64,000 nt of DNA from Methylocystis sp. B8 (lineage in GTDB: Bacteria > Pseudomonadota > Alphaproteobacteria > Rhizobiales > Beijerinckiaceae), in the NCBI RefSeq assembly GCF_005771425.1, contig NZ_VBTZ01000003.1:186001-250000 (forward strand). The letters run 5' to 3'. Of this stretch, positions 17,342-26,677 are shown in pieces. The stretch's first letter is position 1. Every line of letters starts with the position of its first letter. A program made the translations under genes and the position numbers. The notes beneath the pieces were generated by a model. It had not been told where the DNA came from. It saw only the letters and a program-made list of their open reading frames with translations, and made no database searches.

Positions 17342-18184
17342 ATGTCGAAATCCGCGCCGCTCCGCCTTCTCTTCATCGGCGACGTGCTGGGCCGCTCAGG
17401 ACGGGCGGCTTTATCGCGCTTCGTGCCGCGACTGCGCGAAAAATGGTCGCTCGACTTCATCGTCGCCAATGGCGAGAACGCCGCTGGCGGCTTCGGCATC
17501 ACGGAAGCGATTTGCGACGAGATGCTCGGCCTTGGCGTCGATTGCGTCACACTTGGCAATCACGCCTTCGATCAGCGCGAGGCGCTCGTCTTCATAGAGC
17601 GCCAGCCGCGGCTATTGCGCCCGATCAATTATCCGCCGGGGACGCCAGGGCGCGGCGCTGGCCTCTACACGGCGGCGCGCGGGCAGCAAGTGCTCGTCCT
17701 CAACCCGATCGGCCGAGTCTTCATGGAGGCGCTCGATGATCCCTTCGCCGCGATCGAGCGTGAACTTGGCGCCTGTCAGCTTGGCTCGGGATGCGACGCC
17801 ATCGTCATCGACATGCACGCCGAGGCGTCGAGCGAGAAAATGGCGATGGCGCATTTCGTCGACGGGCGCGCGTCTGTGGTGGTTGGGTCGCATACGCATA
17901 CGCCGACCGCCGACGCGCAGATCCTGCCGGCGGGCACGGGCTATCAGACCGACGCCGGCATGACGGGCGACTATGATTCGGTCGTTGGAATGGACAAAGA
18001 GGAGCCGCTGCGTCGTTTCCTGCGCAAGACGCCTGGCGCGCGCTACGAGCCGGCAAACGGCGAAGCTACCTTCTGCGGCGTGGCGGCCGAGATCGGCGCC
18101 GACGGACTCGCGGCCATGATCGCGCCTGTGCGGCTTGGCGGTCGGCTGCGAGAAGAGTGGCCGAAAGAGTGGGGCGCGCCCTGA
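17342..18184 (+). CDS. YmdB-type metallophosphoesterase (TIGR00282 family)
   Basis: A 280-residue dinuclear-metal phosphoesterase. Ligand motifs are easily seen: FIGDVLGRSGR at the N-terminus, VANGENAAGGFG, LGNHAFDQ and VVGSHTHTPTADAQI, with the family-specific TDAGMTGDYDSVVGM. Bacillus YmdB degrades cyclic nucleotides, and relatives are active on 2',3'-cAMP, so a cyclic-nucleotide or RNA-end phosphodiesterase role is likely but unproven here. It is cytoplasmic, with no signal. It is divergent from pabB. Confidence 0.92.
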   Translation: MSKSAPLRLLFIGDVLGRSGRAALSRFVPRLREKWSLDFIVANGENAAGGFGITEAICDEMLGLGVDCVTLGNHAFDQREALVFIERQPRLLRPINYPPGTPGRGAGLYTAARGQQVLVLNPIGRVFMEALDDPFAAIERELGACQLGSGCDAIVIDMHAEASSEKMAMAHFVDGRASVVVGSHTHTPTADAQILPAGTGYQTDAGMTGDYDSVVGMDKEEPLRRFLRKTPGARYEPANGEATFCGVAAEIGADGLAAMIAPVRLGGRLREEWPKEWGAP

Positions 18185-18278
18185 GCGGTATGCCGGCGGG
18201 CCGCTCTACTCAGAGCTCGTAAGCTTGCTTAAATAGCAGTCGCAGCGCCCTCAGGGCGCCGGTCGGAGCGCGTGAACT

Positions 18279-19175
18279 ATGAAATGGGAAGATCTCCAGT
18301 CGTCCGAAAATATTGAGGATCGCCGCGGCGACGGCCCGATGATCGCGGGCGGACCGCGCATGGGCGCAGGGGGAATCGGGCTTGGCACGATCGTGATCCT
18401 TGGGCTCATCGGCTGGGCGCTTGGCATCAACCCAGCGATCCTCATCGGCGGCGCCGAGATGATCAGCAATATGCGCCAAGAGCGCGAGGCGGCTTTGCCT
18501 CGTCAGGAGGCGCCGCGCCAAAGCGCGCCGCCGACGGATCAGCTGGGGCGTTTCGTCGCAAAGGTGGTGGGCTCCAACGAGCAGGTCTGGTCGCAGGTGC
18601 TTCCGGAGCAAAAGGGCGTGCGCTTTCAGGCGCCGCGGCTCGTTCTCTATAGCGGATACACTCAGTCGCGCTGCGGCATGGCGCAGTCGGCGATGGGCCC
18701 GTTCTACTGTCCGCTGGACCAGCGCGTCTATCTCGACACCTCCTTCTTCCGCGACATGCAGAGGCGGTTCGGCGGCGGCGGCGATTTCGCTTACGCTTAT
18801 GTGATCTCGCATGAGATGGGCCATCATATTCAGAACCTGCTCGGCATTCTGCCGAAGGTGCAGCGCGCGCAGCAGATGGCGGGCAGCCGCTCCGAAGCCA
18901 ATGCGCTTTCAGTCCGGGCGGAGTTGATGGCGGATTGTCTCGCCGGCGTCTGGGCCAACAACGCCAACAAGCGAGAGCCTATTCTCGAAGAGGGCGACGT
19001 TGAGCAGGCGGTCGCCGCCGCGCAGGCAATCGGCGACGATCGCCAGCAAAGAGCCACCCGCGGCTATGTGGTGCCGGATAGTTTCACCCATGGCTCCTCG
19101 GCGCAGCGCACCCAATGGCTCCTGAAGGGCTTGCGCACGGGCAGCATCGACGCCTGCAACACTTTCGCTTACTGA
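18279..19175 (+). CDS. ypfJ: YpfJ-type neutral zinc metallopeptidase, membrane anchored
   Basis: 298 residues. A short charged N-terminus is followed by one transmembrane segment (IGLGTIVILGLIGWALGI, about 33-50). The catalytic domain carries the zinc motif HEMGHH near residue 183 and the downstream SVRAELMADCLAGVWAN, whose Glu/Asp act as the third ligand region. The family is the 'neutral zinc metallopeptidase' DUF2342-like YpfJ group, and substrates are unknown. It ends two bases from the stop of the convergent glycosyltransferase-like gene. Confidence 0.93.
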   Translation: MKWEDLQSSENIEDRRGDGPMIAGGPRMGAGGIGLGTIVILGLIGWALGINPAILIGGAEMISNMRQEREAALPRQEAPRQSAPPTDQLGRFVAKVVGSNEQVWSQVLPEQKGVRFQAPRLVLYSGYTQSRCGMAQSAMGPFYCPLDQRVYLDTSFFRDMQRRFGGGGDFAYAYVISHEMGHHIQNLLGILPKVQRAQQMAGSRSEANALSVRAELMADCLAGVWANNANKREPILEEGDVEQAVAAAQAIGDDRQQRATRGYVVPDSFTHGSSAQRTQWLLKGLRTGSIDACNTFAY

Positions 19176-19177
19176 AG

Positions 19178-19693
19178 CTAGAAGACTCGGCGAGCGCGGG
19201 TGATCAGATCAACGGCCCGCAATTCGCGCGCGAGCCGCGGCAAATCGGCGCTCCCGGCGGCTGCGAGCGCGCTCTTTGGCGCAATAAGTCCGACCGGACG
19301 CGTCAGGCCAGGCGCAAGTCGGGTCAATAAGGACTCGGGAGCCAGACGCAGCGTACGGGCGCGGCTCCTGTCGCCATAGGCAAAAAAATCCCGCGCCTCG
19401 TCGGAGAAGCCCCGCTCCACCGCAAATCCAGCAAGGAGAAGGAGGATGTGCTCGCGGCGTGTGGCTTTAATCGCCTGCGCCATGCCGTCGGCGTCGCGCG
19501 GCGTTTCAATCAGCGCGCAGCCGGCTTCATCAGCGACCCCTTCCATGCCTTGCGCCGCTTCGGCGACGATTACGGCGTCGGCGACGAGCCCCTGCACGCA
19601 TGACTCGATGAGCGAGCCGAGGCTGCGCGCCACAGCCTCATGACGTAACGGCGCGCCAGGGGAATCGAAGGCGATGAGAACCGCGCTAAGCAT
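19178..19693 (-). CDS. Degenerate glycosyltransferase-like protein, uncharacterised
   Basis: 171 residues. The alternation of strands and helices at the start (LSAVLIAFDSPG, VADAVIVAEAA, GCALIETPRDADGMAQAIKA, EHILLLLAGFAVERGF) resembles the nucleotide-binding half of a GT-A glycosyltransferase. The catalytic DXD is missing, and the expected Asp-rich acceptor region is replaced by Ala/Leu. Similar short proteins occur beside moaB- or nnr-type genes in Rhizobiales. It may be a vestigial enzyme or a binding protein; I would not assign activity. It converges on ypfJ and diverges from nnr. Confidence 0.6.
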   Translation of the reverse strand: MLSAVLIAFDSPGAPLRHEAVARSLGSLIESCVQGLVADAVIVAEAAQGMEGVADEAGCALIETPRDADGMAQAIKATRREHILLLLAGFAVERGFSDEARDFFAYGDRSRARTLRLAPESLLTRLAPGLTRPVGLIAPKSALAAAGSADLPRLARELRAVDLITRARRVF

Positions 19694-19812
19694 TCCGCTG
19701 ACATAGCGGAAGTGGACGCGCGGCGGAATGCGGCGCCATTTTTACGAGCGTTGCGATCATCTTATGAGCGGCGCCCATTGCGCGGGCGACGCCCTTCGGT
19801 CACCATCGCGCC

Positions 19813-21351
19813 ATGCCCTCCACGTTCCCGCTCGAAATTCTCACGACGGATCAAATGGCTCGCGCCGATCGCCTGACGATCGAGAGCGGCGTGCCGGCCA
19901 TGACGCTGATGGAGAGCGCCGCCGCTGCGATCGCGCGAACCACGAGCCAGATCCTGCAGCGCACCAGCGGGCGGCGGGTCTTGGTGCTCTGCGGCCCCGG
20001 CAACAACGGCGGCGACGGCTTTGTGGCGGCGCGGCTGCTCCGCGCGCAGCGCTACAAGGTGCGCGTCGCCTCCCTCACGCCGCTGGATCAATTACGCGGC
20101 GACGCGGCGCGGGCCGCCGCGGCCTGGCCCTGTCCGGTCGCTTCCGCGCTCAAGTGCAGCTTCGATGGAATCGATCTCGTCATCGACGCCCTGTTCGGCA
20201 CGGGGCTGGCGCGCGACCTCGACGCCAATGCGTGCGACCTCGTTCGCCGCCTCAACCGCTGGCGTCGCGAAAGCGGGCAGAATGTCGTCGCCGTCGATAT
20301 TCCGAGCGGCGTCGACGGCACGACGGGCGCAATCCGTGGCGCGGCGGTGGAGGCGGACGCGACGGTCACCTTCTTTCGCGTTAAAACCGGCCATCTTCTA
20401 CTGCCCGGCCGTCTGCACTGTGGTCAGCTCACTTGCGCCCACATTGGCATTCGGCCTTCCGCGCTTGAGGCGCTCAAGGTCGCGACATTTGTGAATATGC
20501 CGCAACTCTGGCGCGCCGCGCTGCCGCTGCCGGCGGTCCACGGCCACAAATATTCGCGCGGCCATGCGCTGGTCGTCTCGGGCGGCGCTTCGTTTACGGG
20601 CGCCGCCCGGCTTTCGGCCGCCGCGGCGCTGCGCGCCGGCGCAGGCCTCGTGACGCTGGCGAGCCCAACGGAAGCGCTCGCCGTCAACGCCAGCGCGCTA
20701 ACCTCGGTCATGGTTCGACCGGCGGACGGCGCAAAAGGACTCGCCAAAGTGCTCACGGATGAGCGCAAGAACGCGGTCGCCCTCGGTCCGGGGCTCGGCG
20801 TGAACCAGGAAAGCTGCGCACAAGTCGAAACCGCGCTCGCGCCCCAGGCTTACCGCCGCGCCGCGGTGCTCGACGCGGATGCGCTCTCGAGTTTCGCTGA
20901 CGATCCCGAGCGTCTGTGGCGCGCGACGCGCGCGGCGCCGGGGCCCGTGGTGATGACGCCGCACGCGGGCGAATTCGCGCGGCTCTTTTCGGCTTGTATG
21001 AGCAACGGCGCCTATCCCTCCAAACTCGACAAGGCGCGCGCAGCTGCGAAGGCAAGCGGCGCGATCGTGCTGTTTAAAGGGCCGGATACGGTCGTCGCCG
21101 CGCCGGACGGTCGAGCGTCGATCCTTCCTTACGCGACGCCCTGGCTCGCTACCGCCGGCTCAGGCGACGTCTTGACGGGAATGGTCGCCGGCTTGCTCGC
21201 GCAGCAGATGGAAGGGTTTCTCGCCGCATCCTGCGCCGCCTGGATGCATGCGCGCGCAGCTGAGATTGTTGGACCCGGCCTGATCGCTGACGACATCATC
21301 GCCGCTCTGCCGGAAGTGTGGCGGGAGCTGTGCGCCGTCCAGCCCAAGTAG
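19813..21351 (+). CDS. nnr: Bifunctional NAD(P)H-hydrate epimerase/dehydratase
   Basis: Repairs hydrated NADH and NADPH. The N-terminal epimerase domain (about 1-215) has VLCGPGNNGGDGFVAARLL and VDIPSGVDGTTGAIRG. The C-terminal ADP-dependent dehydratase domain (about 230-505) has HKYSRGHALVVSGG, the ribokinase-like ALGPGLGVN, VMTPHAGEF and the ATP/ADP-binding TAGSGDVLTGMVAGLLAQ. At 512 residues both halves are complete. It is cytoplasmic and stands alone, divergent from the glycosyltransferase-like gene. Confidence 0.95.
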   Translation: MPSTFPLEILTTDQMARADRLTIESGVPAMTLMESAAAAIARTTSQILQRTSGRRVLVLCGPGNNGGDGFVAARLLRAQRYKVRVASLTPLDQLRGDAARAAAAWPCPVASALKCSFDGIDLVIDALFGTGLARDLDANACDLVRRLNRWRRESGQNVVAVDIPSGVDGTTGAIRGAAVEADATVTFFRVKTGHLLLPGRLHCGQLTCAHIGIRPSALEALKVATFVNMPQLWRAALPLPAVHGHKYSRGHALVVSGGASFTGAARLSAAAALRAGAGLVTLASPTEALAVNASALTSVMVRPADGAKGLAKVLTDERKNAVALGPGLGVNQESCAQVETALAPQAYRRAAVLDADALSSFADDPERLWRATRAAPGPVVMTPHAGEFARLFSACMSNGAYPSKLDKARAAAKASGAIVLFKGPDTVVAAPDGRASILPYATPWLATAGSGDVLTGMVAGLLAQQMEGFLAASCAAWMHARAAEIVGPGLIADDIIAALPEVWRELCAVQPK

Positions 21352-21601
21352 TCTCTTAAGAAGCCGCATTCGTGCAACATGGGCCAAAAAATCCCGGCTC
21401 GTGGCGCCATGTGAAGGCGCCCCAGCGGACTTGTCGTGGCCCAGAGACATCCCTAGAGTTTGCCTCGCTTGAGCGCGGGCGCCCTTGATAGGGATGCGAA
21501 ATCGCTGTGGTTCGCGCTTCTGTTTCAAGCGGCTACCGTCGCTGTCATATTGCTGCCGCGGTCAGAACGCTTCTGAGCGCCGCTAGAGAAACGGGCGCCG
21601 G

Positions 21602-22243
21602 ATGGAATCCTTCGAAAAACTGTTGCTTGAGAACAAAGCCTGGGCCGAGGAAGTCAAGGATCGCGACCCGACCTATTTCGATCGTCTTGCAGCGGCTCAG
21701 AAGCCGGAGTTCCTATGGATTGGCTGTTCGGATAGTCGCGTGCCGGCCGACATCATCGTCAATGCCCGACCAGGCGCCATCTTCGCGCATCGCAATATCG
21801 CCAATCAGGTGATCGCCACGGATTTTAACTGTCTTAGCGTGATCCAATACGCCGTGCAGGTGCTCAAAGTTCCGCATATCATCGTCTGCGGCCATTACAA
21901 CTGCGGCGGCGTGCACGCCGCGCTCGACCGGCAGCGTCCCGATCTTGCGCTGCTCAATAAATGGCTCATGCATATTAAAGACACCTATCGGCTACATAGA
22001 GAAGAGATTGACGCGCTGAACTCTCAAACGGATAGAGCCAATCGGCTCGTGGAGCTCAACGTCATCGAGCAGGTGATCCGCTTATCGCAGTTCTCGATCG
22101 TGCAGACCGCCTGGAAAGAGGACCGGCGGCCGACGCTGCACGGCTGGGTGTTTGGGCTCGACGATGGAATATTGCATCAGCTGATCACGTTGCCGCCAGG
22201 CAGCGACGTCGACGTCATCTATCAGCAGCACGAGGACTTTTAG
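21602..22243 (+). CDS. can: Beta-class carbonic anhydrase
   Basis: Interconverts CO2 and bicarbonate in the cytosol. The zinc site is visible: Cys42 and Asp44 in GCSDSRVPADI, and His98 and Cys101 in GHYNCGGVHAAL. At 213 residues it is a standard Can-type enzyme. Only 44 bases separate it from a SulP-type anion transporter on the same strand, which suggests an operon for bicarbonate uptake or recycling. In a serine-cycle methylotroph, bicarbonate is a substrate of PEP carboxylase; that link is inference. Confidence 0.96.
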   Translation: MESFEKLLLENKAWAEEVKDRDPTYFDRLAAAQKPEFLWIGCSDSRVPADIIVNARPGAIFAHRNIANQVIATDFNCLSVIQYAVQVLKVPHIIVCGHYNCGGVHAALDRQRPDLALLNKWLMHIKDTYRLHREEIDALNSQTDRANRLVELNVIEQVIRLSQFSIVQTAWKEDRRPTLHGWVFGLDDGILHQLITLPPGSDVDVIYQQHEDF

Positions 22244-22287
22244 CCGGACGCTGACGAGGCAAACCGCCGACAAAGGAGTATTCAGGC

Positions 22288-23853
22288 GTGCTCAAGAGGC
22301 ATCTCGACTACTATTACAGCTACCTCGATCACGACATTCCAGCGAGCGTGGTGGTGTTTCTGGTCGCGGTGCCGCTGTGCCTTGGCATTGCTGTCGCTTC
22401 CGGCGCGCCGCCCTTCTCCGGGGTTATTGCTGGGATCGTCGGCGGACTCGTCGTTTCCCTTCTTAGCGGTTCGCAGTTGAGCGTTTCGGGTCCGGCCGCG
22501 GGCTTAACGGTCATTGTCGCAACTGCAGTTGAAAAACTCGGCTTCGACGCCATGCTGCTTGCCGTGGCGCTGTCGGGGCTGATGCAATTAGGGATGGGCT
22601 TTCTGCGCGCGGGCGTCATCGGCGCGTTTTTTCCGTCGGCCGTCATCAAGGGCATGCTTGCGGCGATCGGCTTGATCCTGATCATGAAGCAGTTGCCGCA
22701 CGCCATTGGCTACGACGCGGATGCGGAGGCCGATTTGTCGTTCCTCGAGGATGACAGCCACACGCGCCTCTCGTTTCTCTGGGACGCGTTTAGCTCCGTT
22801 TCGACGGGAGCGGTGATCGTCAGCCTTGTGTCGCTTGCGATTATGCTCCTTTGGGATACGTCCTATATCAAGAAGCATCGCGTCCTGTCGCTGGCGCCGG
22901 GTCCGCTCGTTGCGGTGCTGTTTGGCGTCGCCTACAACACAGTGGCGCAGGCTCTGTTTCCCTTCATTGCGATCGCTCCGCAGCACCTTGTCAACCTTCC
23001 AGCGATTTTCGGGCCGATGGATTTCGCGCGGGAGCTAAGCTTTCCGGATTTTGCTCGGCTGATCGATGTCCAGATCTATGTGACGGCCGCGACTTTGGCG
23101 CTCGTCGGCAGCCTTGAAACTTTGTTGAGTCTCGAAGCGGTCGATAAGCTCGATCCGCTCAAGCGCACCGCGCCGACGAATCGGGAATTAAAAGCTCAGG
23201 GCGTCGGCAATTTCTTGAGCGGCATGTTGGGCGGACTGCCGATCACGGCGGTGATCGTGCGCAGCTCCGCCAGTATCGACGCGGGCGCCCATACCAAGGC
23301 GGCGTCCTTTGTGCACGGCCTGTTGCTGTTGCTGAGCGCGATGTTTCTATCGAGCCTGCTCAATATGATTCCGCTCGCCTGCCTCGCGGCGGTGCTGATC
23401 TTGACCGGCTACAAGCTTGCGAAGCCGAAGCTCTTCATTCAGCAATACGAAAAGGGCTTCAACCAATTTGCGCCCTTCGCCGTGACGATCGGCGCGATAC
23501 TTTCGACCGATCTCCTCAAGGGCATGGCCATCGGCATGGCCGTGGGCCTCTTCTTCGTATTGCGCACGAACTATCACTCGGCTTTTACGCTGACGCGCGA
23601 CGGCCGAAACTACCTGCTGCGTCTGCAAAAAGACGTCTCGTTCCTTAATAAGGCGCAGCTGCGCAACCTTCTCGAGGACGTGGAAGAGAATAGCTGTCTC
23701 GTGATCGACGGCACGCGCGCCAGCTTTATCGATCAGGACATCATGGAAACGATCCAGGATTTCATAAAGGCCGCGAGCGATTACAACATCCGCGTCGAAC
23801 TCAAGGAGATGCGCGGGCTGGAACCGGTCAACGGATTGGTTCCCGCAGAATAG
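22288..23853 (+). CDS. SulP-family inorganic anion transporter with STAS domain
   Basis: 521 residues: ten to twelve transmembrane segments (for example SVVVFLVAVPLCLGIAVASG at the start) followed by a C-terminal STAS domain from about residue 440 (SFLNKAQLRNLLEDVEENS, VIDGTRASFIDQDIMETIQ). SGPAAGLTVIVATAVEKLG is the family signature. Pairing with carbonic anhydrase points to bicarbonate rather than sulfate as the cargo, but the sequence cannot prove it. It starts with GTG at 22288, nine bases after AAAGGAG. Confidence 0.93.
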   Translation: MLKRHLDYYYSYLDHDIPASVVVFLVAVPLCLGIAVASGAPPFSGVIAGIVGGLVVSLLSGSQLSVSGPAAGLTVIVATAVEKLGFDAMLLAVALSGLMQLGMGFLRAGVIGAFFPSAVIKGMLAAIGLILIMKQLPHAIGYDADAEADLSFLEDDSHTRLSFLWDAFSSVSTGAVIVSLVSLAIMLLWDTSYIKKHRVLSLAPGPLVAVLFGVAYNTVAQALFPFIAIAPQHLVNLPAIFGPMDFARELSFPDFARLIDVQIYVTAATLALVGSLETLLSLEAVDKLDPLKRTAPTNRELKAQGVGNFLSGMLGGLPITAVIVRSSASIDAGAHTKAASFVHGLLLLLSAMFLSSLLNMIPLACLAAVLILTGYKLAKPKLFIQQYEKGFNQFAPFAVTIGAILSTDLLKGMAIGMAVGLFFVLRTNYHSAFTLTRDGRNYLLRLQKDVSFLNKAQLRNLLEDVEENSCLVIDGTRASFIDQDIMETIQDFIKAASDYNIRVELKEMRGLEPVNGLVPAE

Positions 23854-23881
23854 AGCCTCAGTGATCGCCGTGCGCGGGTTT

Positions 23882-24649
23882 TTATGGCGTAAAGCCTTCA
23901 AAGACGATTTGATCGGTCCATTCTCGCGCCCGCGCCGCCATCTCAGGCGAGCGCACGGTCCAGGCCGTGACCGGAATTCTGAGCGCGTCGCGCATAAGCA
24001 AGGGAATCGCGTGCGGAAGATCGCCCACGCGCCAAGACAGGAAATCCGGCAGCGTGCGCTTATAGTGCAGGAAGTTGGTCAGCTCAGCCCGCTGCGCCGC
24101 GGACAATTGTGGCCAATCCTCTTCGCTGTAATGCGCTTCGCCGACTATGCCGAGCGGTCGATGCGCGATTCCGAGGGCGGCTGCTCGCGCGCGCAGAAAG
24201 GCGATCTGATCGGGATCAAAGCTTTCGACGGCGACAAGTCCCTCATAGCGCGCCAGCGCCAACGCCGTGCGATGGGAGACCGTCGTGTCGCTGTTGAAGG
24301 CGCTCTTGATCTCGACGACAATCGGCGTTCGCCCGTCGATCGCGCCGAGAAATTCGGAAAAGCTCGGAATGGAGTCATTCGCGCCGCGCAATTTCAGGCG
24401 ACGCAACTCAGCCGCGCTGCGCCTGGCGACCACGCCGGAGCCGTCAGTCAATCGTTCGAGCGTCTCGTCGTGAAAAACGACAAGTTCGCCATCAGCTGTG
24501 AGCTGCACGTCGCATTCAACGCCAAAACCGGCGGCGACCGCGGCGCGGGCGGCCGAAATCGAATTTTCGATCACGCCCTTTGACGCGTCATGCAATCCGC
24601 GGTGCGCGATCGGCCGCGCCGTCAACCACGAAAAATCGCGTCCGTTCAC
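23882..24649 (-). CDS. Glycerophosphodiester phosphodiesterase
   Basis: Hydrolyses glycerophosphodiesters to glycerol-3-phosphate and an alcohol. TIM-barrel signature residues are present: AHRGLHDASKGVIENSISA near residue 15, ECDVQLTADGELVVFHDETL with the Glu/Asp/His set, and VEIKSAFN. The 255-residue length fits the cytoplasmic GDPD family, and no signal peptide is seen. Its start overlaps the end of the RidA gene by four bases, so the two are translationally coupled. It converges on the SulP gene. Confidence 0.93.
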   Translation of the reverse strand: MNGRDFSWLTARPIAHRGLHDASKGVIENSISAARAAVAAGFGVECDVQLTADGELVVFHDETLERLTDGSGVVARRSAAELRRLKLRGANDSIPSFSEFLGAIDGRTPIVVEIKSAFNSDTTVSHRTALALARYEGLVAVESFDPDQIAFLRARAAALGIAHRPLGIVGEAHYSEEDWPQLSAAQRAELTNFLHYKRTLPDFLSWRVGDLPHAIPLLMRDALRIPVTAWTVRSPEMAARAREWTDQIVFEGFTP

Positions 24650-25125
24650 GACAAAATCTCGAAGATTCCCTCGACTTCAACGGCGGCGTTAAGCGGCAGT
24701 TGCGCCACGCCGACGGCGAAACGCGCATGTTTGCCGTTCTCGCCCAAAACGGCGGCGACGAGATCGGAGGCGCCGTTGACAACTTGCGGGAGCGAGGCGA
24801 AGTCCGGCGCGCTGTTGACGTAGCCGCCAAGCCGAACGGCGCGCAGCTTGGAAAGGTCACCGACTGCGGCGTTGGCCTGGGCAAGAACATTGAGCGCCGC
24901 CTGGCGCGCCGCAGCTTGCCCGGCTTCGAGAGCAACCCCGACGCCGAGTTTGCCTTGATGCGCCGGATCGACGCCATTGGCGCCGATCGGCAGCTGTCCC
25001 GATATGAAGAGCAGTGCGCCCGCGCGCGCGAAAGGAACATAATTGGCGACAGGCGCCGCCGCAGGCGGCAGCGTCAGGCCCAGCTCCTTCAGCCGAGCAA
25101 GCGGGGTGTCGGACGATGCGGTCAT
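24646..25125 (-). CDS. RidA-family protein (YjgF-like, longer subgroup)
   Basis: 159 residues. The conserved frame is FISGQLPIGANG, HQGKLGVGVALEAGQAAARQ, VRLGGYVNSAPDFASLPQVV and the C-terminal HARFAVGVAQLPLNAAVEVE, with the Arg and Glu that bind ligand carboxylates. This belongs to the subgroup with the GENGKHARFAVG ending rather than classical RidA. Members hydrolyse reactive enamine/imine intermediates or act in uncharted pathways. It is coupled to the GDPD gene by a 4-base overlap; why they go together is not clear. Confidence 0.9.
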   Translation of the reverse strand: MTASSDTPLARLKELGLTLPPAAAPVANYVPFARAGALLFISGQLPIGANGVDPAHQGKLGVGVALEAGQAAARQAALNVLAQANAAVGDLSKLRAVRLGGYVNSAPDFASLPQVVNGASDLVAAVLGENGKHARFAVGVAQLPLNAAVEVEGIFEILS

Positions 25126-25231
25126 GGCGCCTCAATAGAGAAAGTCGTTGCTCCCAATCAAGCGCGACCCTAGTTTCCTACTTCACACGACGCAATGGCG
25201 TCGCTGATGCGCTCACACGGAAAGAGGTGCG

Positions 25232-26053
25232 ATGATTTGGTTACGCGTGCTGGCCGCCGCAATCAGCGTGGCGACGCCGATCGGTCAGGCGTTTGCCGAG
25301 CGCGCACTGCCGCTCGCGAACCATCGGGCCGTTTACGATTTGAGCCTCGCAAAAGCGAGCGGCGCAAAGGCGCCGGCGCAGGCTCGCGGCCGTATCGCCT
25401 TTGATTTCTCGGGTTCGGCATGCGACGGCTATGTGCAGAATTTCCGCCAGATCACCGAACTGCAGCCGTCCGAAGGCGCGGCCAAGCTCTCAGACATGCG
25501 CTCGGCGACCTTCGAGGGCGGCGACGGCGCCGATTTTCGATTCAAGGTGGAAACCAAGGTCGATAATTCTCGCACCGAGGAAGTCGACGGAAAGGCCAAG
25601 AAATCCAGCGAGGCCCTGCTTTCCATCGACCTTTCCAAGCCCAAGCGCGCGCGTCTGGAACTGACCGGCCCAATGCTGTTTCCGACCGAACATCTGCGCA
25701 AGATCGTGGCGTCGGCCGTCGCTGGCGAACGCCTGCTTGAAGCGCGGGTCTTTGACGGCACTGGGGACGGAGAAAAGGCCTTTGACACCTTAACGATCAT
25801 CGGTGAGCCGAAGACTGAGCCGCCGCAGGAAAAGGCCGCGCGCGTGAACGCGCTCGATAATATTCGGCGCTGGCCGGTGGCGATCTCCTATTTCGACCTC
25901 GGCAAAAAGGACGGCCAGCCGATTTATGTGCTTTCCTTCGATCTTTATGAGAACGGCGTCTCGCGCGCGCTGAAGCTCGACTACGGCGACTTCGTCTTGC
26001 GCGGCGATATGACGGATCTCGTCGTACAGCCGACGCCAGCCTGCAATAAGTGA
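25232..26053 (+). CDS. eipB: EipB-family cell-envelope protein (DUF1849)
   Basis: 273 residues with a signal peptide (LRVLAAAISVATPIGQAFA). The mature chain starts with LANHRAVYDLSLAKASGAKA, typical of EipB, the periplasmic beta-spiral protein needed for envelope integrity in Brucella. Two cysteines, in GSACDGYV and at the end in PTPACNK, match the pair that forms a structural disulfide in the family. DLYENGVSRALKLDYGDFVL is also conserved. It stands alone, between RidA (divergent) and the arginine decarboxylase gene. Confidence 0.9.
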   Translation: MIWLRVLAAAISVATPIGQAFAERALPLANHRAVYDLSLAKASGAKAPAQARGRIAFDFSGSACDGYVQNFRQITELQPSEGAAKLSDMRSATFEGGDGADFRFKVETKVDNSRTEEVDGKAKKSSEALLSIDLSKPKRARLELTGPMLFPTEHLRKIVASAVAGERLLEARVFDGTGDGEKAFDTLTIIGEPKTEPPQEKAARVNALDNIRRWPVAISYFDLGKKDGQPIYVLSFDLYENGVSRALKLDYGDFVLRGDMTDLVVQPTPACNK

Positions 26054-26107
26054 GAGGTCTTTTCACTATCCTGGACGGTCGCCACGAGTCGCCATGGAGG
26101 GCGTTGG

Positions 26108-26677
26108 ATGTTTCCCATTCCGCAATGCGTCTTTCTTACGCGCGGCGTCGGCGTCCATCGCCATCGTCTGACGGCGTTCGAATATGCGCTGCGCGACGCC
26201 GACATCGAACAACAGAATCTCGTGGCGGTTTCGTCCATTCTGCCCGCGGGATGCGACGTTGTTCCGGTGGAGAGAGGCGTCGCGACGCTTCAACCCGGCG
26301 AAATCACTTTTACGGTGCTTGCGCGCGCCGAGACTGACGAGCCCGGCCGACGTATCACGGCGAGCATCGGCCTTGCGCGGCCAAAGGAGCCCACGCTCTA
26401 CGGCTATATTTCGGAACATCACGGTCATGGCATGACGGAGCGCGAAAGCGGCGACTATGCTGAAGACCTCGCGGCAACGATGCTCGCTTCGACGCTCGGG
26501 ATTGAATTCGATCCCGATGCCGCATGGAACGAGCGCAAGAAGGTCTATGAAACCAGCGAGCTCATCGTCGAAAGCCTTTCTCTGACCGCTGCGGCGGAAG
26601 GCGCGCGAGGCGGCGAGTGGACCTGCACGATCGCGGCGGCGGTGTTCCGCTTTACAAAACTGGAAGGCGCGCCATGA
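26108..26677 (+). CDS. pdaD: Pyruvoyl-dependent arginine decarboxylase
   Basis: Converts arginine to agmatine and CO2. The proenzyme self-cleaves at a Ser-Ser bond; here VAVSSILPAG places it at Ser42-Ser43, so Ser43 would give the pyruvoyl group. Other marks are FPIPQCVFLTRGVGVHRH at the start and GYISEHHGHGMTERESGDYA in the middle. At 189 residues it matches the archaeal-type family. The stop overlaps the start of agmatinase by four bases. The pair makes putrescine and urea from arginine without a PLP decarboxylase. Confidence 0.92.
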   Translation: MFPIPQCVFLTRGVGVHRHRLTAFEYALRDADIEQQNLVAVSSILPAGCDVVPVERGVATLQPGEITFTVLARAETDEPGRRITASIGLARPKEPTLYGYISEHHGHGMTERESGDYAEDLAATMLASTLGIEFDPDAAWNERKKVYETSELIVESLSLTAAAEGARGGEWTCTIAAAVFRFTKLEGAP

